From assembly GCA_951813545.1 (NCBI GenBank), contig OX638352.1, forward strand, positions 3,116,835-3,180,834: a DNA stretch of 64,000 nt, written 5' to 3'. Of this stretch, positions 25,586 to 34,903 are shown in pieces; positions within the stretch are counted from its first letter, which is position 1, and every line of letters begins with the position of its first letter. A model generated the notes under the pieces. That model saw only the letters and a program-made list of their open reading frames with translations. It had not been told where the DNA came from and did not search any database. Source of the stretch: an uncultured Poribacteria bacterium (lineage in GTDB: Bacteria > Poribacteria > WGA-4E > WGA-3G). Made by a program: the position numbers and the translations under genes.

Positions 25586-27631
25586 CTACAACTGCTGCCG
25601 CAGCAACCGACGCATCACCTTGTTAGAAGCGGTTCGTGGCAACGCATCCACGATAACGACATCGTGAATTCTGAACAAAGGATTGAGATGTTCGGAAAGC
25701 TCGGCCTGTAACGCAGCGTGAAGTTCCTGTTTTGTTGGTTCAGACCCTAGTGCCGCCAGTACGGTGTAGATGACAAGTTGACTCGGACCACCGTCTTTCG
25801 GTGAGATAGCGACTGCTGCTGTCTCCTGAATCTCATCAACAACGTTAAGGATTTCTTCAATCTCTGCGGAACTCACCTTGATACCACTCAGATTCATCGT
25901 ATCATCAACGCGACCGTGGACGCGATATTTAGTTCCTGCGAGCCAAGGTTCGGTTTCAAAACCGTTGCCTAACCGCTCAATTGCATCACCGTGACGGCGT
26001 AGATTTGGTTGTGGTGTTCCCGCAAAATAGACTTCGTTGTGGTCAGCGTTGAGCAGGCTTGTCGAGAGACCGAGGGAGGGGGGAATAATAAAGACTTCAC
26101 CGTTATCAGTCGGTTCTCCATTCCCATCAAAGAGCAGGAAATCTACACCGAGTGCTGGTGTTGTAAATGCCGAAGGTGCAGCGGGTTGAACCCGTGTTCC
26201 GGTGATATATCCTCCTCCGATTTCAGTGCCACCACAGTACTCAATTACCGGCTTATAGCCAGCCAAAGCCATAAGGTAAAGCATCTCTTCTGGGTTAGAA
26301 CACTCGCCCGTTGAACTGAAGGCTCGGATTGCGTGCCAGTCCAATCCGTGCATACATTCCGTATTTTTCCACGCGCGCACGAGGGTCGGTACAACGCCGA
26401 GCATACTGACCTTCGCGTTCTGGACAAAAACACCGAAGTCACGTCCGGTCGGCACACCGTCATACAGAGCAATCGTGGCTTTGTTGATAAGACTCGCGTA
26501 GATGAGCCACGGTCCCATCATCCAACCGAGATTCGTGTACCACGCCAACACATCACCGGAGTGAATGTCGTGGTGTAGATAAGCATCTGCAGCAGCTTTA
26601 ATCGGTGTGGTATGTGTCCACGGAATCGCCTTAGGTTCACCAGTGGTCCCGGAGGAGAAGAGAATATTGGTATGGGCATCTGGGTGGCATGGAATGGCGG
26701 TAAAGGTCTCTATATCGCTCAAAAAATCTTGCCATGTCATATCGCCTTCGCGTTGGGTCTGCGCAACAGTGTCACTGCCCTTACAGGAAAAAACAATGGC
26801 TTTTGGTGCGTCCGCTGCGATAACCTTTTCATACAACCGGAGGTGTTTTCCTGCCCTATTGATGTAATCCTGTGTGAAGATGGCTTTCGCATCGCCGATA
26901 CGGAGACGGGTGGCTATCTCGTCCGGTGCAAAACTATCAGCGATGCCAACAACAACACATCCGGCTTTGACAATCCCCAGATAGATAGCGACAGATTCAG
27001 CGTTCATGGGCATGTCAACTGCTATAGCGTCGCCTTGCTCCATACCGATTTCGACAAGCCCGTTTGCAACCCGATTCGTGAAAGATTCTAGTTCTTGATA
27101 GGTGAGCGTTACCAGATTTTCGTCGTTTTCGCGTTGTGCAACAATAGCGATAGCATCGTTGGGTGCATTAAAGCAGCTTTCGACGATGTTGAGTTTATGC
27201 AAGTTTGTTGCGATACCTGTTGCGTCTTTTTGTGGTTCTGCATGTATGTCTCTCACTTTGATTCCCAATTTGTCAATCATCATCTGCCAAAATGTATCAC
27301 GATTGGCAATCGACCATGCGTGAAATTCCGAATAGGTTTTGATATGCCGTTCCACCATTATACGGGTGATATTTGCTTTGGTGATGTCTTCGTCCGTAGG
27401 AAACCAGGCAGGCGGTGGTCCGTACGTTGCGCGATCAAAGTCGGCGTATACCGTCTCATAAAGCAATTGGTGGAGGTCAAATGGGTGTTGTGGTGTAAGG
27501 ATATAGCGTGCAATTTCGTACCAGCAGGCTGTCGCGGATTGTGTTGGCAATATCTGATTGACAACTTCTGTGATCTCTGATGCTTCTGCCTTTTCCAATC
27601 CGCAAGCGATGAGTTGTTCAACAGTTAGCAT
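25586..27631 (-). CDS. AMP-forming acyl-CoA synthetase
   Basis: A 681-residue member of the adenylate-forming superfamily (acetyl/acetoacetyl-CoA synthetase-like). The ATP-binding P-loop is SSGTTGEPK at 326-334, followed by the aromatic-rich WYTNLGWMMGPWLIY. YRVHGRVDDTMNLSGIKVSSAEIE is the hinge motif, and Lys671 in RTASNKVMRR is the adenylation lysine. The first 130 residues form an extra N-terminal region as in plant AAE17/18-type enzymes. It activates an unknown carboxylic acid to its CoA thioester with ATP. It is followed by the convergent surface-protein gene and preceded by a Uma2-family gene only 18 bp away on the same strand. Confidence 0.9.
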   Translation of the reverse strand: MLTVEQLIACGLEKAEASEITEVVNQILPTQSATACWYEIARYILTPQHPFDLHQLLYETVYADFDRATYGPPPAWFPTDEDITKANITRIMVERHIKTYSEFHAWSIANRDTFWQMMIDKLGIKVRDIHAEPQKDATGIATNLHKLNIVESCFNAPNDAIAIVAQRENDENLVTLTYQELESFTNRVANGLVEIGMEQGDAIAVDMPMNAESVAIYLGIVKAGCVVVGIADSFAPDEIATRLRIGDAKAIFTQDYINRAGKHLRLYEKVIAADAPKAIVFSCKGSDTVAQTQREGDMTWQDFLSDIETFTAIPCHPDAHTNILFSSGTTGEPKAIPWTHTTPIKAAADAYLHHDIHSGDVLAWYTNLGWMMGPWLIYASLINKATIALYDGVPTGRDFGVFVQNAKVSMLGVVPTLVRAWKNTECMHGLDWHAIRAFSSTGECSNPEEMLYLMALAGYKPVIEYCGGTEIGGGYITGTRVQPAAPSAFTTPALGVDFLLFDGNGEPTDNGEVFIIPPSLGLSTSLLNADHNEVYFAGTPQPNLRRHGDAIERLGNGFETEPWLAGTKYRVHGRVDDTMNLSGIKVSSAEIEEILNVVDEIQETAAVAISPKDGGPSQLVIYTVLAALGSEPTKQELHAALQAELSEHLNPLFRIHDVVIVDALPRTASNKVMRRLLRQQL

Positions 27632-27649
27632 GAAATAGACTTCCTTCTG

Positions 27650-28255
27650 TTAGACGCGCTGAGTGGTTTGAAGGGCATCGTCAATTTCAAATTCGATGAA
27701 TCTGTAAATCTGATGCAAGGAGAGTTCCGCGCCGATTGAAACGAGCGGTAACACCTCCTCAAGTGCGCTGAATTCGCTAAGCACCCATTGTTTGCCTTGA
27801 CGGAGATAGTGATCGACTTGAACCTGATCTTGTGAAATAAGGATGTATTCTTGAAGTGATTCTAATTGACGATAACGTATGAATTTTTCGCCTCGGTCGT
27901 AGCCTGCTGTTGAATCAGAAAGCACTTCAATAATAACCTGTGGATTGATGAGTGTATCGAAAACGTCATCTTCAAAGCGGGGTTTATCACAGGTAACAGC
28001 AATATCCGGATAGAAGTAGGAAATTCCTGCGCTAATTCCGACGCGCATATCGCTGGCGTAGACTCTGCATCCTCGGTCTGCCAATTGATTGTAAAGGGCA
28101 GTTGACGTATTCATCGTGATAAGATTATGCGTATCACTTGCCCCCGACATCGCGACGATCTCGCCGCTCAGGTATTCGCTTTTGAGTGTCGCCTTGCGTT
28201 CGGCAGCGATATATTCTTCAGGGGTTAGATAGGTTCGGGCTGCGATAGATGACAT
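27650..28255 (-). CDS. Uma2-family (DUF820) endonuclease-like protein
   Basis: A 201-residue protein with the Uma2 family pattern: YLTPEEYIAAERKATLKSEYLSGEIVAMSGAS, YPDIAVTCD and PQVIIEVLSDSTAGYDRGEKFIRYRQLESLQEYILISQD. The Asp in YPDIAV and Glu in IEVLS match a PD-(D/E)xK fold. The family is very abundant in some cyanobacteria and related genomes; its role is unknown. The gene lies 18 bp upstream of the acyl-CoA synthetase gene on the same strand, though Uma2 genes are commonly placed without functional relation to neighbours. Confidence 0.9.
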   Translation of the reverse strand: MSSIAARTYLTPEEYIAAERKATLKSEYLSGEIVAMSGASDTHNLITMNTSTALYNQLADRGCRVYASDMRVGISAGISYFYPDIAVTCDKPRFEDDVFDTLINPQVIIEVLSDSTAGYDRGEKFIRYRQLESLQEYILISQDQVQVDHYLRQGKQWVLSEFSALEEVLPLVSIGAELSLHQIYRFIEFEIDDALQTTQRV

Positions 28256-28416
28256 GCGTATCTCCTCACTATGGGCTTAAACTTCACGATGAAAGTATAG
28301 CATAGTATCGCGGAAAATTTCAACAGTTCTATAGGATCGCGGAAATTGCTGCTATGGAATGAGTGTGTAAAGTTTTTGTCACGGTTTCCTTAATTTTTTG
28401 ATAGGACCGGTTTGTT

Positions 28417-28590
28417 TACATAGCAAGCCGAAGAAAGTGCGAGAGAAGGCCCCGTCTTTTTCTATAGACATATCACGCCTCTGGCGTGAAGAAGCCTTTA
28501 TCTGTAAAGAGACCTCTTTGCTCCAGCGGAGCAATATGTCTATAGAAATCAACATTGTTCGTAGCTGCACTTTCTTCGGCTTGCTATGTA
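28417..28590. repeat. Cruciform MITE-like element, 174 bp
   Basis: Perfect 24-bp outer inverted repeats (28417-28440 and 28567-28590), then 15-bp inner inverted repeats TTTCTATAGACATAT (28459-28473) and its complement (28534-28548), with two smaller hairpins between them: CACGCC/GGCGTG (28474-28488) and TTGCTCC/GGAGCAA (28518-28534). No coding potential. A half copy occurs at 15478-15536. The rest of the 28256-28743 gap shows no gene. Confidence 0.85.
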
Positions 28591-28743
28591 CATTGACGAG
28601 GGGCTGTCGGAGTAAAACCGCTCTATAAGGGAACGCTGCCAAAATATTTACACACCCCTATGGAATAACATTCTTGGCATCTTAATCCGATTTACGCTAT
28701 AATTATTCTGATTTATCAACGAAATGGTAAGGAAGGACAGACG

Positions 28744-28974
28744 ATAAAAAAACAGAACGAATTTCCGTCCGGTTGGAATGAAGAAAAAGTCCAGAACGTC
28801 ATTGCATACTACAACCAACAGACTGAGGACGAAGCCGTCGCCGAAGCTGAAGAGGCATTACAAAATGAATCCAGTATGCTCATAGAGGTTCCCATAGAAT
28901 TGGTACCTGCTGTGCGTGAATTGATTGCCAAACACGTCGCCGAAAATCATCTACAAGCGGAACAGGGTTGCTAA
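28744..28974 (+). CDS. Small conserved-looking protein with an apparent ATA start
   Basis: A 76-codon frame reading KKQNEFPSGWNEEKVQNVIA, YYNQQTEDEAVAEAEEAL and MLIEVPIELVPAVRELIAKH, a pattern I recognise from small antitoxin-like or DNA-adjacent proteins in cyanobacteria and related phyla, but without a firm family name. The stop TAA is at 28972-28974, five bases before the convergent cysteine desulfurase stop. GGAAGG at 28731-28736 is a good ribosome binding site seven bases before ATA at 28744, where an ATG would be expected; no ATG, GTG or TTG exists in frame nearby. Either ATA is used or the start codon has mutated. Confidence 0.55.
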   Translation: MKKQNEFPSGWNEEKVQNVIAYYNQQTEDEAVAEAEEALQNESSMLIEVPIELVPAVRELIAKHVAENHLQAEQGC

Positions 28975-28978
28975 CACA

Positions 28979-30133
28979 CTACCATTCAGGTGCAAACGCC
29001 CGTAACCGATTAACGACTTTTACGACCTCTTCGGCAACAACATCGACCTCTTCAGCAGTATTGTAACGTCCCAAGCCGAAACGGACAGCAGTCAACGCCA
29101 GTTCATTCGGGATCCCCATCGCAACCAAGACATGTGATGCCTTCACCGACTCCGAATCACATGCGGATCCAGTTGACACCGCGACGCTCTTAAGCCCCAT
29201 CAGTAGAGCGTGACTCTGCACACCAGCAAAACAGAGATTGAGATTGCCCGGTAGCCGTTGTTCAGGATGCCCGTTGAGATGAATGTCATCTAAGTGTGTG
29301 ATTAACTTCTGATGAAGTGCGTCGCGTAGCGTTAATACGCAATTTCTTCGGGTCTCCATGTAGTTTTTAGAAAGTTCGCACGCTGCACCTAATCCGACAA
29401 TCCCCGCGACGTTCAAGGTGCCGGGACGAACACCCTCCTCCTGACCGCCTCCATAGAAAAGCGAATGCGGTTGCGAACTATTTCGACTGATGTAAAGCGC
29501 ACCGATCCCTTTTGGACCATAAATCTTGTGTGCTGTCAGAGATGCAAGATCCACGCCGAGCGTCGCCATATTTGAGGGCAGCTGCCCGATCCCTTGCACG
29601 GCATCTGAATGAAAAAACACGCCGTGTTTCGCAGCGATAGCAGCAATATCGGCAATCGGATTTATCGTGCCGATCTCGTTATTCGCATACATGAAACTCA
29701 TCAAGACGGTTTTTGGGGTTATAGCGACTTCAACATCGTCAGGATTTACCATCCCATATTTGTCCACCGGAAGATATGTCGTTTCAAACCCTTCTGCCGC
29801 CAAAGCGCGGCAGGTATCAAGGATTGCGTGATGCTCTGCCGTGCTTGTGATGATGTGGTTGCCCTTTTCTCTACAAGCGTAGGCTATCCCTCTGACAGCG
29901 AGATTGTCCGATTCGGTCGCACCACTGGTGAAGATGATCTCCTCCGGTGAACAACCGAGCAATTCGGCGACTTGGTGGCGTGCCTTCTCCACTGCATCCT
30001 TCGCTGTAACGCCAAACGGATGTGTGCTGGAAGCGTTGCCAAAGTTCGTTGTGAGGTAAGGTATCATTGCCTCTAACACTTCGGGGGCAATTGGTGTTGT
30101 TGCATGGTTATCCATGTAGATGAGGTTATTCAC
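28979..30133 (-). CDS. Cysteine desulfurase (NifS/IscS type)
   Basis: A 384-residue PLP enzyme that takes sulfur from L-cysteine as an enzyme-bound persulfide for iron-sulfur clusters and thio-compounds. Key residues are present: His101 in TAEHHAI, Asp177 in HSDAVQ, the PLP lysine Lys203 in TAHKIYGPKG and the catalytic Cys325 in STGSACDSES. The start YMDNHATTP and length are typical of class I desulfurases. No scaffold (IscU) or cluster assembly gene lies beside it, so its partner is unknown. It faces a small gene on the opposite strand. Confidence 0.95.
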   Translation of the reverse strand: MNNLIYMDNHATTPIAPEVLEAMIPYLTTNFGNASSTHPFGVTAKDAVEKARHQVAELLGCSPEEIIFTSGATESDNLAVRGIAYACREKGNHIITSTAEHHAILDTCRALAAEGFETTYLPVDKYGMVNPDDVEVAITPKTVLMSFMYANNEIGTINPIADIAAIAAKHGVFFHSDAVQGIGQLPSNMATLGVDLASLTAHKIYGPKGIGALYISRNSSQPHSLFYGGGQEEGVRPGTLNVAGIVGLGAACELSKNYMETRRNCVLTLRDALHQKLITHLDDIHLNGHPEQRLPGNLNLCFAGVQSHALLMGLKSVAVSTGSACDSESVKASHVLVAMGIPNELALTAVRFGLGRYNTAEEVDVVAEEVVKVVNRLRAFAPEW

Positions 30134-30235
30134 GAGGGTTGTGCTTTCTGGACAATATCCAAATAGAACACGTGGAAATCGTGTTTTATGAAAACGGGCG
30201 AGGTTACAAATCTCGCCAGCAGCGAAAAGTGCCGA

Positions 30236-31273
30236 TTAAAGGCGTTCTCTGAACATGTCAATCATTCCGTCTGGCGGGTCGAACGGCAATTCGACGACGG
30301 TATTTGTCAAACCGCTATAGTAAATTCCTAACAACAGGTTGAACTCCGCAAGAGATTGCTTCAAATGCGTGGGATGCACCTTGCTTTCATCGTCAAGCCA
30401 CTCGAACACGGCGTTGGTAAGTCCACCTTGGGCGATGACATCTTGCGCACCGTAGTTCAGGTCACCACCTTCATAACTGCTACCGGGTAGATTCCGTTCC
30501 CAACTCTCAAACCGCCAGTGGACAAAGCCTTTCTCACCGAAGACACAGACCCGTTTGTGTCGGTTATTTCCAGTATCGGGTAGCACACGTGGTGCCATCT
30601 CCGGTCCGAATGCGACCGAGACCTGTACACCGTTTGCGTAAGTAACCAAGGCGGTCGCATTCGCTGGTGAGGGTTGTGCTGAATCGAGCTGTCCCGCGCC
30701 AGATATTTGTCCTTGCACCTTCACTGGACGCGAGTTGTCAATGTAAGAGGACACGAGTTGTAGGACGTGTGGTGCTTGATCTACGGGTGGGTTGCGTGCG
30801 CTTGCCTCAATAAATTTAATTGCCCCGATTTTACCTTCCGCGACATCCCGCTTAAGTGCGAGATTCTGTGGATGAAAATTGAGTTGTGTGTTGACGACGA
30901 ACTTCGTTTGGGTGCGTTCAGCGAGTTCAGAGATTTGCCGCCAATCTTCGCTTTCCACGGCGATCGGTTTTTCAACGATTGCTGCGGGCACACCGTGTTC
31001 AGATGCTTGGTTCATCAACGGGTAACGGATGCGCTCGTTGCTGCCGCGTAGCACGGGTGCGGTAACGATATGCAGCAGATCCGGCTTCTCCTTTGAAAGC
31101 ATTTCGTCAAGATCGGTGTAACGGGAATTAATACCAAATTCATCACCGAAATCGTTGAGTAAGTCTTCCTGCATGTCACAGATAGCGGCAAGTTTACCAC
31201 TCTTAACGTGTTCATAGGCGCGGGCATGCCCGCGGGCACGTCCCCTACACCCCAAAATCGCGCTTTTATACAT
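30236..31273 (-). CDS. Gfo/Idh/MocA family oxidoreductase
   Basis: A 345-residue NAD(P)-dependent oxidoreductase. The N-terminal Rossmann region has GCRGRARGHARAYEHV, AAICDMQEDLLNDF and LDEMLSKEKPDLLHIVTAP; EKPIAVESEDW is the family's EKP motif with the conserved lysine. The C-terminal half is the usual alpha/beta substrate domain. The GxGxxG loop is slightly altered (GCRGRARG). The substrate, probably a sugar or polyol, is unknown. AAAGGAGAAAA lies just before the ATG at 31273. It is divergent from the lipoprotein gene. A GGCGAG/CTCGCC hairpin at 30197-30217 sits after its stop. Confidence 0.9.
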   Translation of the reverse strand: MYKSAILGCRGRARGHARAYEHVKSGKLAAICDMQEDLLNDFGDEFGINSRYTDLDEMLSKEKPDLLHIVTAPVLRGSNERIRYPLMNQASEHGVPAAIVEKPIAVESEDWRQISELAERTQTKFVVNTQLNFHPQNLALKRDVAEGKIGAIKFIEASARNPPVDQAPHVLQLVSSYIDNSRPVKVQGQISGAGQLDSAQPSPANATALVTYANGVQVSVAFGPEMAPRVLPDTGNNRHKRVCVFGEKGFVHWRFESWERNLPGSSYEGGDLNYGAQDVIAQGGLTNAVFEWLDDESKVHPTHLKQSLAEFNLLLGIYYSGLTNTVVELPFDPPDGMIDMFRERL

Positions 31274-31424
31274 TGTATTTTCTCCTTTTACTTACAAATG
31301 CAGATAATGCATTATATGTGGGGTGCGGTTTTAAAGCAACGCTTTTCGTAAAATTCCGCTTTAAAGAAACCGAGAAATGTGGTATAATATCTTGAAAAGC
31401 GGAAACACACAGCGGGAGGAAAAG

Positions 31425-31958
31425 ATGCAACGTTACCTTTCTATTTTTATAGCGTTCTCTGCTGCCCTACTCTTTTCAGGATGCCAGTCTAAGGCACTGC
31501 AGATGCTGATCGAACCGCAGGAACTTTACAATTACGCCGTCACGGAAGGGGTTACCTGTACCTCACCAGAAATGATAGACGGCGATGTAAAGACAAGAGG
31601 ATACGCCCAAGGACGGTGGATTCACCTAAACTTGCCAACACAAAAGGCGGTTCATCGAATCACTATCCATGGGACTAACATTATAAATGCTATGGTATAC
31701 GAGAAATTGGAAGGCGAAGGACGTTGGCGTGCCATTCAGCAGATTCAGAACAACGAGAGTCCGATCATTAAAATGCGCTTCAGTGGTGTTGTGACGGATG
31801 CAATCCGTATCTACATCAGCGGCACCACCGATGATGAAAAGGAAGCCAGTAAGTATGATCCGAGGCGTGGTGCAATTGTGCCGCAAATAAGGTTAGGCAG
31901 AGCCTTCATACACGAACTTGAGGTCTACGGATTCGTCTCAAAGGAGGGGACCCCATAG
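31425..31958 (+). CDS. Lipoprotein with discoidin-like domain
   Basis: The start at 31425 is chosen because GGGAGG lies just upstream and the lipoprotein signal MQRYLSIFIAFSAALLFSGC begins there; an upstream GTG at 31377 would overlap the promoter (TATAAT at 31384-31389). The product has 177 residues. The mature part has an N-terminal Cys after LFSG (lipobox) and a beta-rich region (EMIDGDVKTRGYAQGRWIHL, VHRITIHG, DAIRIYISG, FIHELEVYGF) resembling F5/8 type C (discoidin) domains that bind carbohydrate. It is followed after 25 bp by the metallo-beta-lactamase/cupin gene on the same strand and likely co-transcribed. Confidence 0.78.
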   Translation: MQRYLSIFIAFSAALLFSGCQSKALQMLIEPQELYNYAVTEGVTCTSPEMIDGDVKTRGYAQGRWIHLNLPTQKAVHRITIHGTNIINAMVYEKLEGEGRWRAIQQIQNNESPIIKMRFSGVVTDAIRIYISGTTDDEKEASKYDPRRGAIVPQIRLGRAFIHELEVYGFVSKEGTP

Positions 31959-31983
31959 TGAATAGCGTATGGGGTAAACAAGA

Positions 31984-33045
31984 ATGAAACGTTTGATTTT
32001 TGAGGATATATACAGTTGGGGAGTCTTTAGTTCAGAGCGACAGATAGACTTCAACGGGCATTTGTGGGTGCGTCCGGATGGAAACATTCTGATAGATCCG
32101 GTTGCAATGTCTGACGATGACCGAGAACATCTGACAGCACTCGGTGGCGCAAAGTCAATTGTTCTGACCAATGCGGATCATGAACGTGAAGCCGCAACAT
32201 TTCAGGAATGGACGGGTGCCGATATAATTGTACATGAAGCCGACGCGGACGCGTTGAACATCACACCGACCCGGACGGTTCAGGACCGTGAGGCGATTGT
32301 GCCGGGCTTGCATGTCATCCATCTCAGTCACGGAAAAAGCCGTGGCGAAATTGCCCTCTATTTTCCAGAGAAACAGGCTGTTCTGTTCGGGGATCTCGTG
32401 GTGGGTGAACCGATGGGAGCACTGACGCTGCTTGCTGATGGTAAACTGAACGATCCACCCAAAGCAGCACTCGAATTGCGTAAAATCTTGGAACTCCGCT
32501 TCAATACGATTCTCGTGGGTGACGGACATTCTATTTTTAAAGATGCGCGCCAACACCTTATTGACTGCCTGCAAGCGCGTCGAGATATCTACATTAACCG
32601 AATCCATATTGATGAAATAGAGTGGCAGTATAAAAATGCTCCATCCCCTTATGATTTTGAGGACAAAGACATTGATCCGCTTATCGGTGGCAAAAATTTA
32701 GGGTATCGTGTTATTCGGCTGCAACCGGGTAAGATGAGTTTCCCGATGCATTTTCACAATTTCGGGGAAGAGATGTGCTATGTGATGGAAGGCAGCTGCA
32801 CGCTCAAAACGCCTCGAGGGGATGTGGAAGTCCAACAAGGGGATTTTCTCGCGTTCCCACCGGGCACAATCGGCGCGCATAAGTTTGTAAATAGCAGCGA
32901 TGCTCCGGTCACATTATTCATTCTCGGAACCACCACACCACATGACGTGAGCGAATACCCGGATTCTAACAAGGTTCTACCTTATGTCGTTGGGAAGATT
33001 TACCGTAAAGACCCAAGTCTGGGCTATTGGGACGGCGAGGTTTAA
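31984..33045 (+). CDS. Metallo-beta-lactamase fold fused to a cupin
   Basis: A 353-residue protein. Residues 1-195 follow a metallo-beta-lactamase fold: SIVLTNADHEREA (Asp65, His66) stands at the HxHxDH site but without the first two histidines; HLSHGKSRGEIALYF holds His116 or a neighbour, FGDLVVG gives Asp137 and VGDGHSIF gives His182. Residues 230-340 form a cupin: FPMHFHNFGEEMCYVMEG supplies HxH and Glu ligands, and FLAFPPGTIGAHKF the last His. So the lactamase half seems to have a partial metal site and the cupin half a complete one. The combined substrate is unknown. It lies in a probable operon with the lipoprotein upstream. Confidence 0.82.
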   Translation: MKRLIFEDIYSWGVFSSERQIDFNGHLWVRPDGNILIDPVAMSDDDREHLTALGGAKSIVLTNADHEREAATFQEWTGADIIVHEADADALNITPTRTVQDREAIVPGLHVIHLSHGKSRGEIALYFPEKQAVLFGDLVVGEPMGALTLLADGKLNDPPKAALELRKILELRFNTILVGDGHSIFKDARQHLIDCLQARRDIYINRIHIDEIEWQYKNAPSPYDFEDKDIDPLIGGKNLGYRVIRLQPGKMSFPMHFHNFGEEMCYVMEGSCTLKTPRGDVEVQQGDFLAFPPGTIGAHKFVNSSDAPVTLFILGTTTPHDVSEYPDSNKVLPYVVGKIYRKDPSLGYWDGEV

Positions 33046-33063
33046 GAAGGAAATTCCTCTGTT

Positions 33064-33086
33064 CGCCGAGGTCCCCTGCCTCGGCG
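33064..33086. terminator. Hairpin between convergent genes
   Basis: Arms CGCCGAGG (33064-33071) and CCTCGGCG (33079-33086) lie between the ends of the cupin gene (33045) and the sulfatase gene (33097). No T-run follows, so it may be a REP-like palindrome that also serves as a transcript end. Confidence 0.5.
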
Positions 33087-33096
33087 GATCCGATGA

Positions 33097-34464
33097 TTAA
33101 GTATCTCTGCCTTTCATGCTACGCACCCTTTGATTTTCCTTTGCCCGCGCATCTGCTAACTTTGGATCAACAATCGCCCGCAGCGTATCCTCTATCTCGC
33201 CACGTTTTGTTGCATATTCAGGCTCTGGTGCCAAGTCATCGTTCTCCAACGGATCGACCCCTACATTGAACAATTGCGGTTCACTTCCGACGTAATGACA
33301 CAATTTGTAATCCCCACGCTTGAGCATGAAACCGGCGTTGAGCATACCCATGTGATGGTACTCTGAAAAAACGGCGCGCGTTGTCTCATCTGCTTGGTGT
33401 TGGGCTATCCCCAGCAAACTGTCGCCCGGTAAATCAGACGGTGCTTCCAGACCAGCGATCTCCAATAAGGTCGGTAAAACATCTACTAAGGAGACGTTTT
33501 GTGCCACGCGACCGGTCTCGCCGGAAGGCAGACGCAGCATTAACGGGACTCTCACCGCTGGTTCGTAGAAGCACTGTTTCTGCCAAATACCGTGGTGTCC
33601 TGCCATCTCGCCGTGATCGCTGGTATAGATGACAACCGTATCTTCGCGTAGGGGTGAGTCATCAATTGCCCCAAGTATCCGTCCAACTTGGGCATCAAGA
33701 GACGAAACAAGCGCGTAGTAGGAAGCTAACGCACAACGCACGGTGGCTTCAGGTGGTGGAATATCGTTCCGCCACGACCAACGATGATGCTGGATAATCG
33801 GGTGTTGGGATTCAAGCGGTTCGTTCCATGTGGCAGGTAGTTCAAGCGTATCCGGGTCGTACTGTGCGTAGAATTCTGGCGGTGCAATCAGTGGAAAGTG
33901 TGGGTGCATGAATCCGCAATAGAGAAGAAACGGTTTATCATCTGGTGATGTCGCTTTCTCGCGAAGGAAATTGACTGCCAAGTCTGTGACGTTTCGATCG
34001 TATCTCGTGTGTTCATGGTCCCCCGGTCCACATTCGGCAACGTGTGAATTGGAGCCGCGTCGCGCGTCCGGAGTGCGTCGTGGAGGACGACCGGTTGTGT
34101 GTCTCCACCGAGGTAGATCGTCCAACAAACGATGGGAAAAGCCAAGCAGGCGATCAGTCCCGTTGAAATGCGTTCGTCCACACAATACAGTCTCATAACC
34201 CGCATTCGTCAAATGGTCGCCCCACGTTGGATACTGCCGATCCGCAATCGCCCCCAAATCCCACGCTTCAATTTGGTGCGGATAGCGTCCGGTGAGCATG
34301 GACAGGCGTGAGGGTGTACAAATTGGGTAATTGCAATAAGCATTATCGAACGTGTAACTCTGCTCGGCCAGGCGGTCAAGATGCGGTGTCTGAACAACGG
34401 GATGCCCGCTATTTCCCATCACAGCACCGGCGTGTTCATCTGAAAATAGAAAGACAATGTTCAT
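33097..34464 (-). CDS. Type I (formylglycine) sulfatase
   Basis: A 455-residue sulfatase from the ATG at 34464, chosen because the family N-terminus MNIVFLFSDEHAGAVMGNSG begins there and GGAGA lies upstream; the frame is open further up to 34563. The active-site motif is C-T-P-S-R at residues 49-53 followed by LSMLTGR, so Cys49 must be converted to formylglycine. TVVIYTSDHGEMAGHHG carries metal ligands. No signal peptide is seen. It removes sulfate esters, probably from carbohydrates. No formylglycine-generating enzyme is in the window. Confidence 0.93.
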   Translation of the reverse strand: MNIVFLFSDEHAGAVMGNSGHPVVQTPHLDRLAEQSYTFDNAYCNYPICTPSRLSMLTGRYPHQIEAWDLGAIADRQYPTWGDHLTNAGYETVLCGRTHFNGTDRLLGFSHRLLDDLPRWRHTTGRPPRRTPDARRGSNSHVAECGPGDHEHTRYDRNVTDLAVNFLREKATSPDDKPFLLYCGFMHPHFPLIAPPEFYAQYDPDTLELPATWNEPLESQHPIIQHHRWSWRNDIPPPEATVRCALASYYALVSSLDAQVGRILGAIDDSPLREDTVVIYTSDHGEMAGHHGIWQKQCFYEPAVRVPLMLRLPSGETGRVAQNVSLVDVLPTLLEIAGLEAPSDLPGDSLLGIAQHQADETTRAVFSEYHHMGMLNAGFMLKRGDYKLCHYVGSEPQLFNVGVDPLENDDLAPEPEYATKRGEIEDTLRAIVDPKLADARAKENQRVRSMKGRDT

Positions 34465-34903
34465 AGATTCTAAGATTCTCCGTTCGCTACAAAACCTCAC
34501 ATTGGACAATTCTCCGATAACATCATATAGAAGTATATCCAATTCCGACAAAGAAGGCGACAACTTTTTACCCTTTAACGTGAGTTCGACCTAAGGATTC
34601 AGCAGTTAAGGAGAACCAGCAAGTCCTTGATGTTCTCAAGCACTCGCAACTTCACCGGTGGCTTTTCTTCTGAAAAGTATAAGCAATCAAAGTAGGGAAC
34701 ACATTAGCAACTCCTGTTTTCAAACTCAGAAAATAAGTCGTCAATCTTGCAAAAAAGTGATATGATATGAGCGAGAAACTCCTTGTGGTAAAGGCTTAGG
34801 TTACCCCACTATATCAGAGAGGCTACCTATAAATAGCATACTCCTATCCCGATACTAAAACTTGCTAAAGATAACAGAATCAACACGAAGGAGGTCAACT
34901 TTG
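34465..34903. other. Divergent intergenic region
   Basis: About 440 bp between the divergent sulfatase and aldolase genes. No gene-like frame or repeat was recognised; the AAGGAGGT ribosome binding site of the aldolase lies at 34889-34896. Confidence 0.5.

Noticed and set aside
28379..28642. Open frames on both strands across the cruciform repeat
   Set aside because: Their openness follows from the palindromic sequence; the translations mirror each other and show no protein character.
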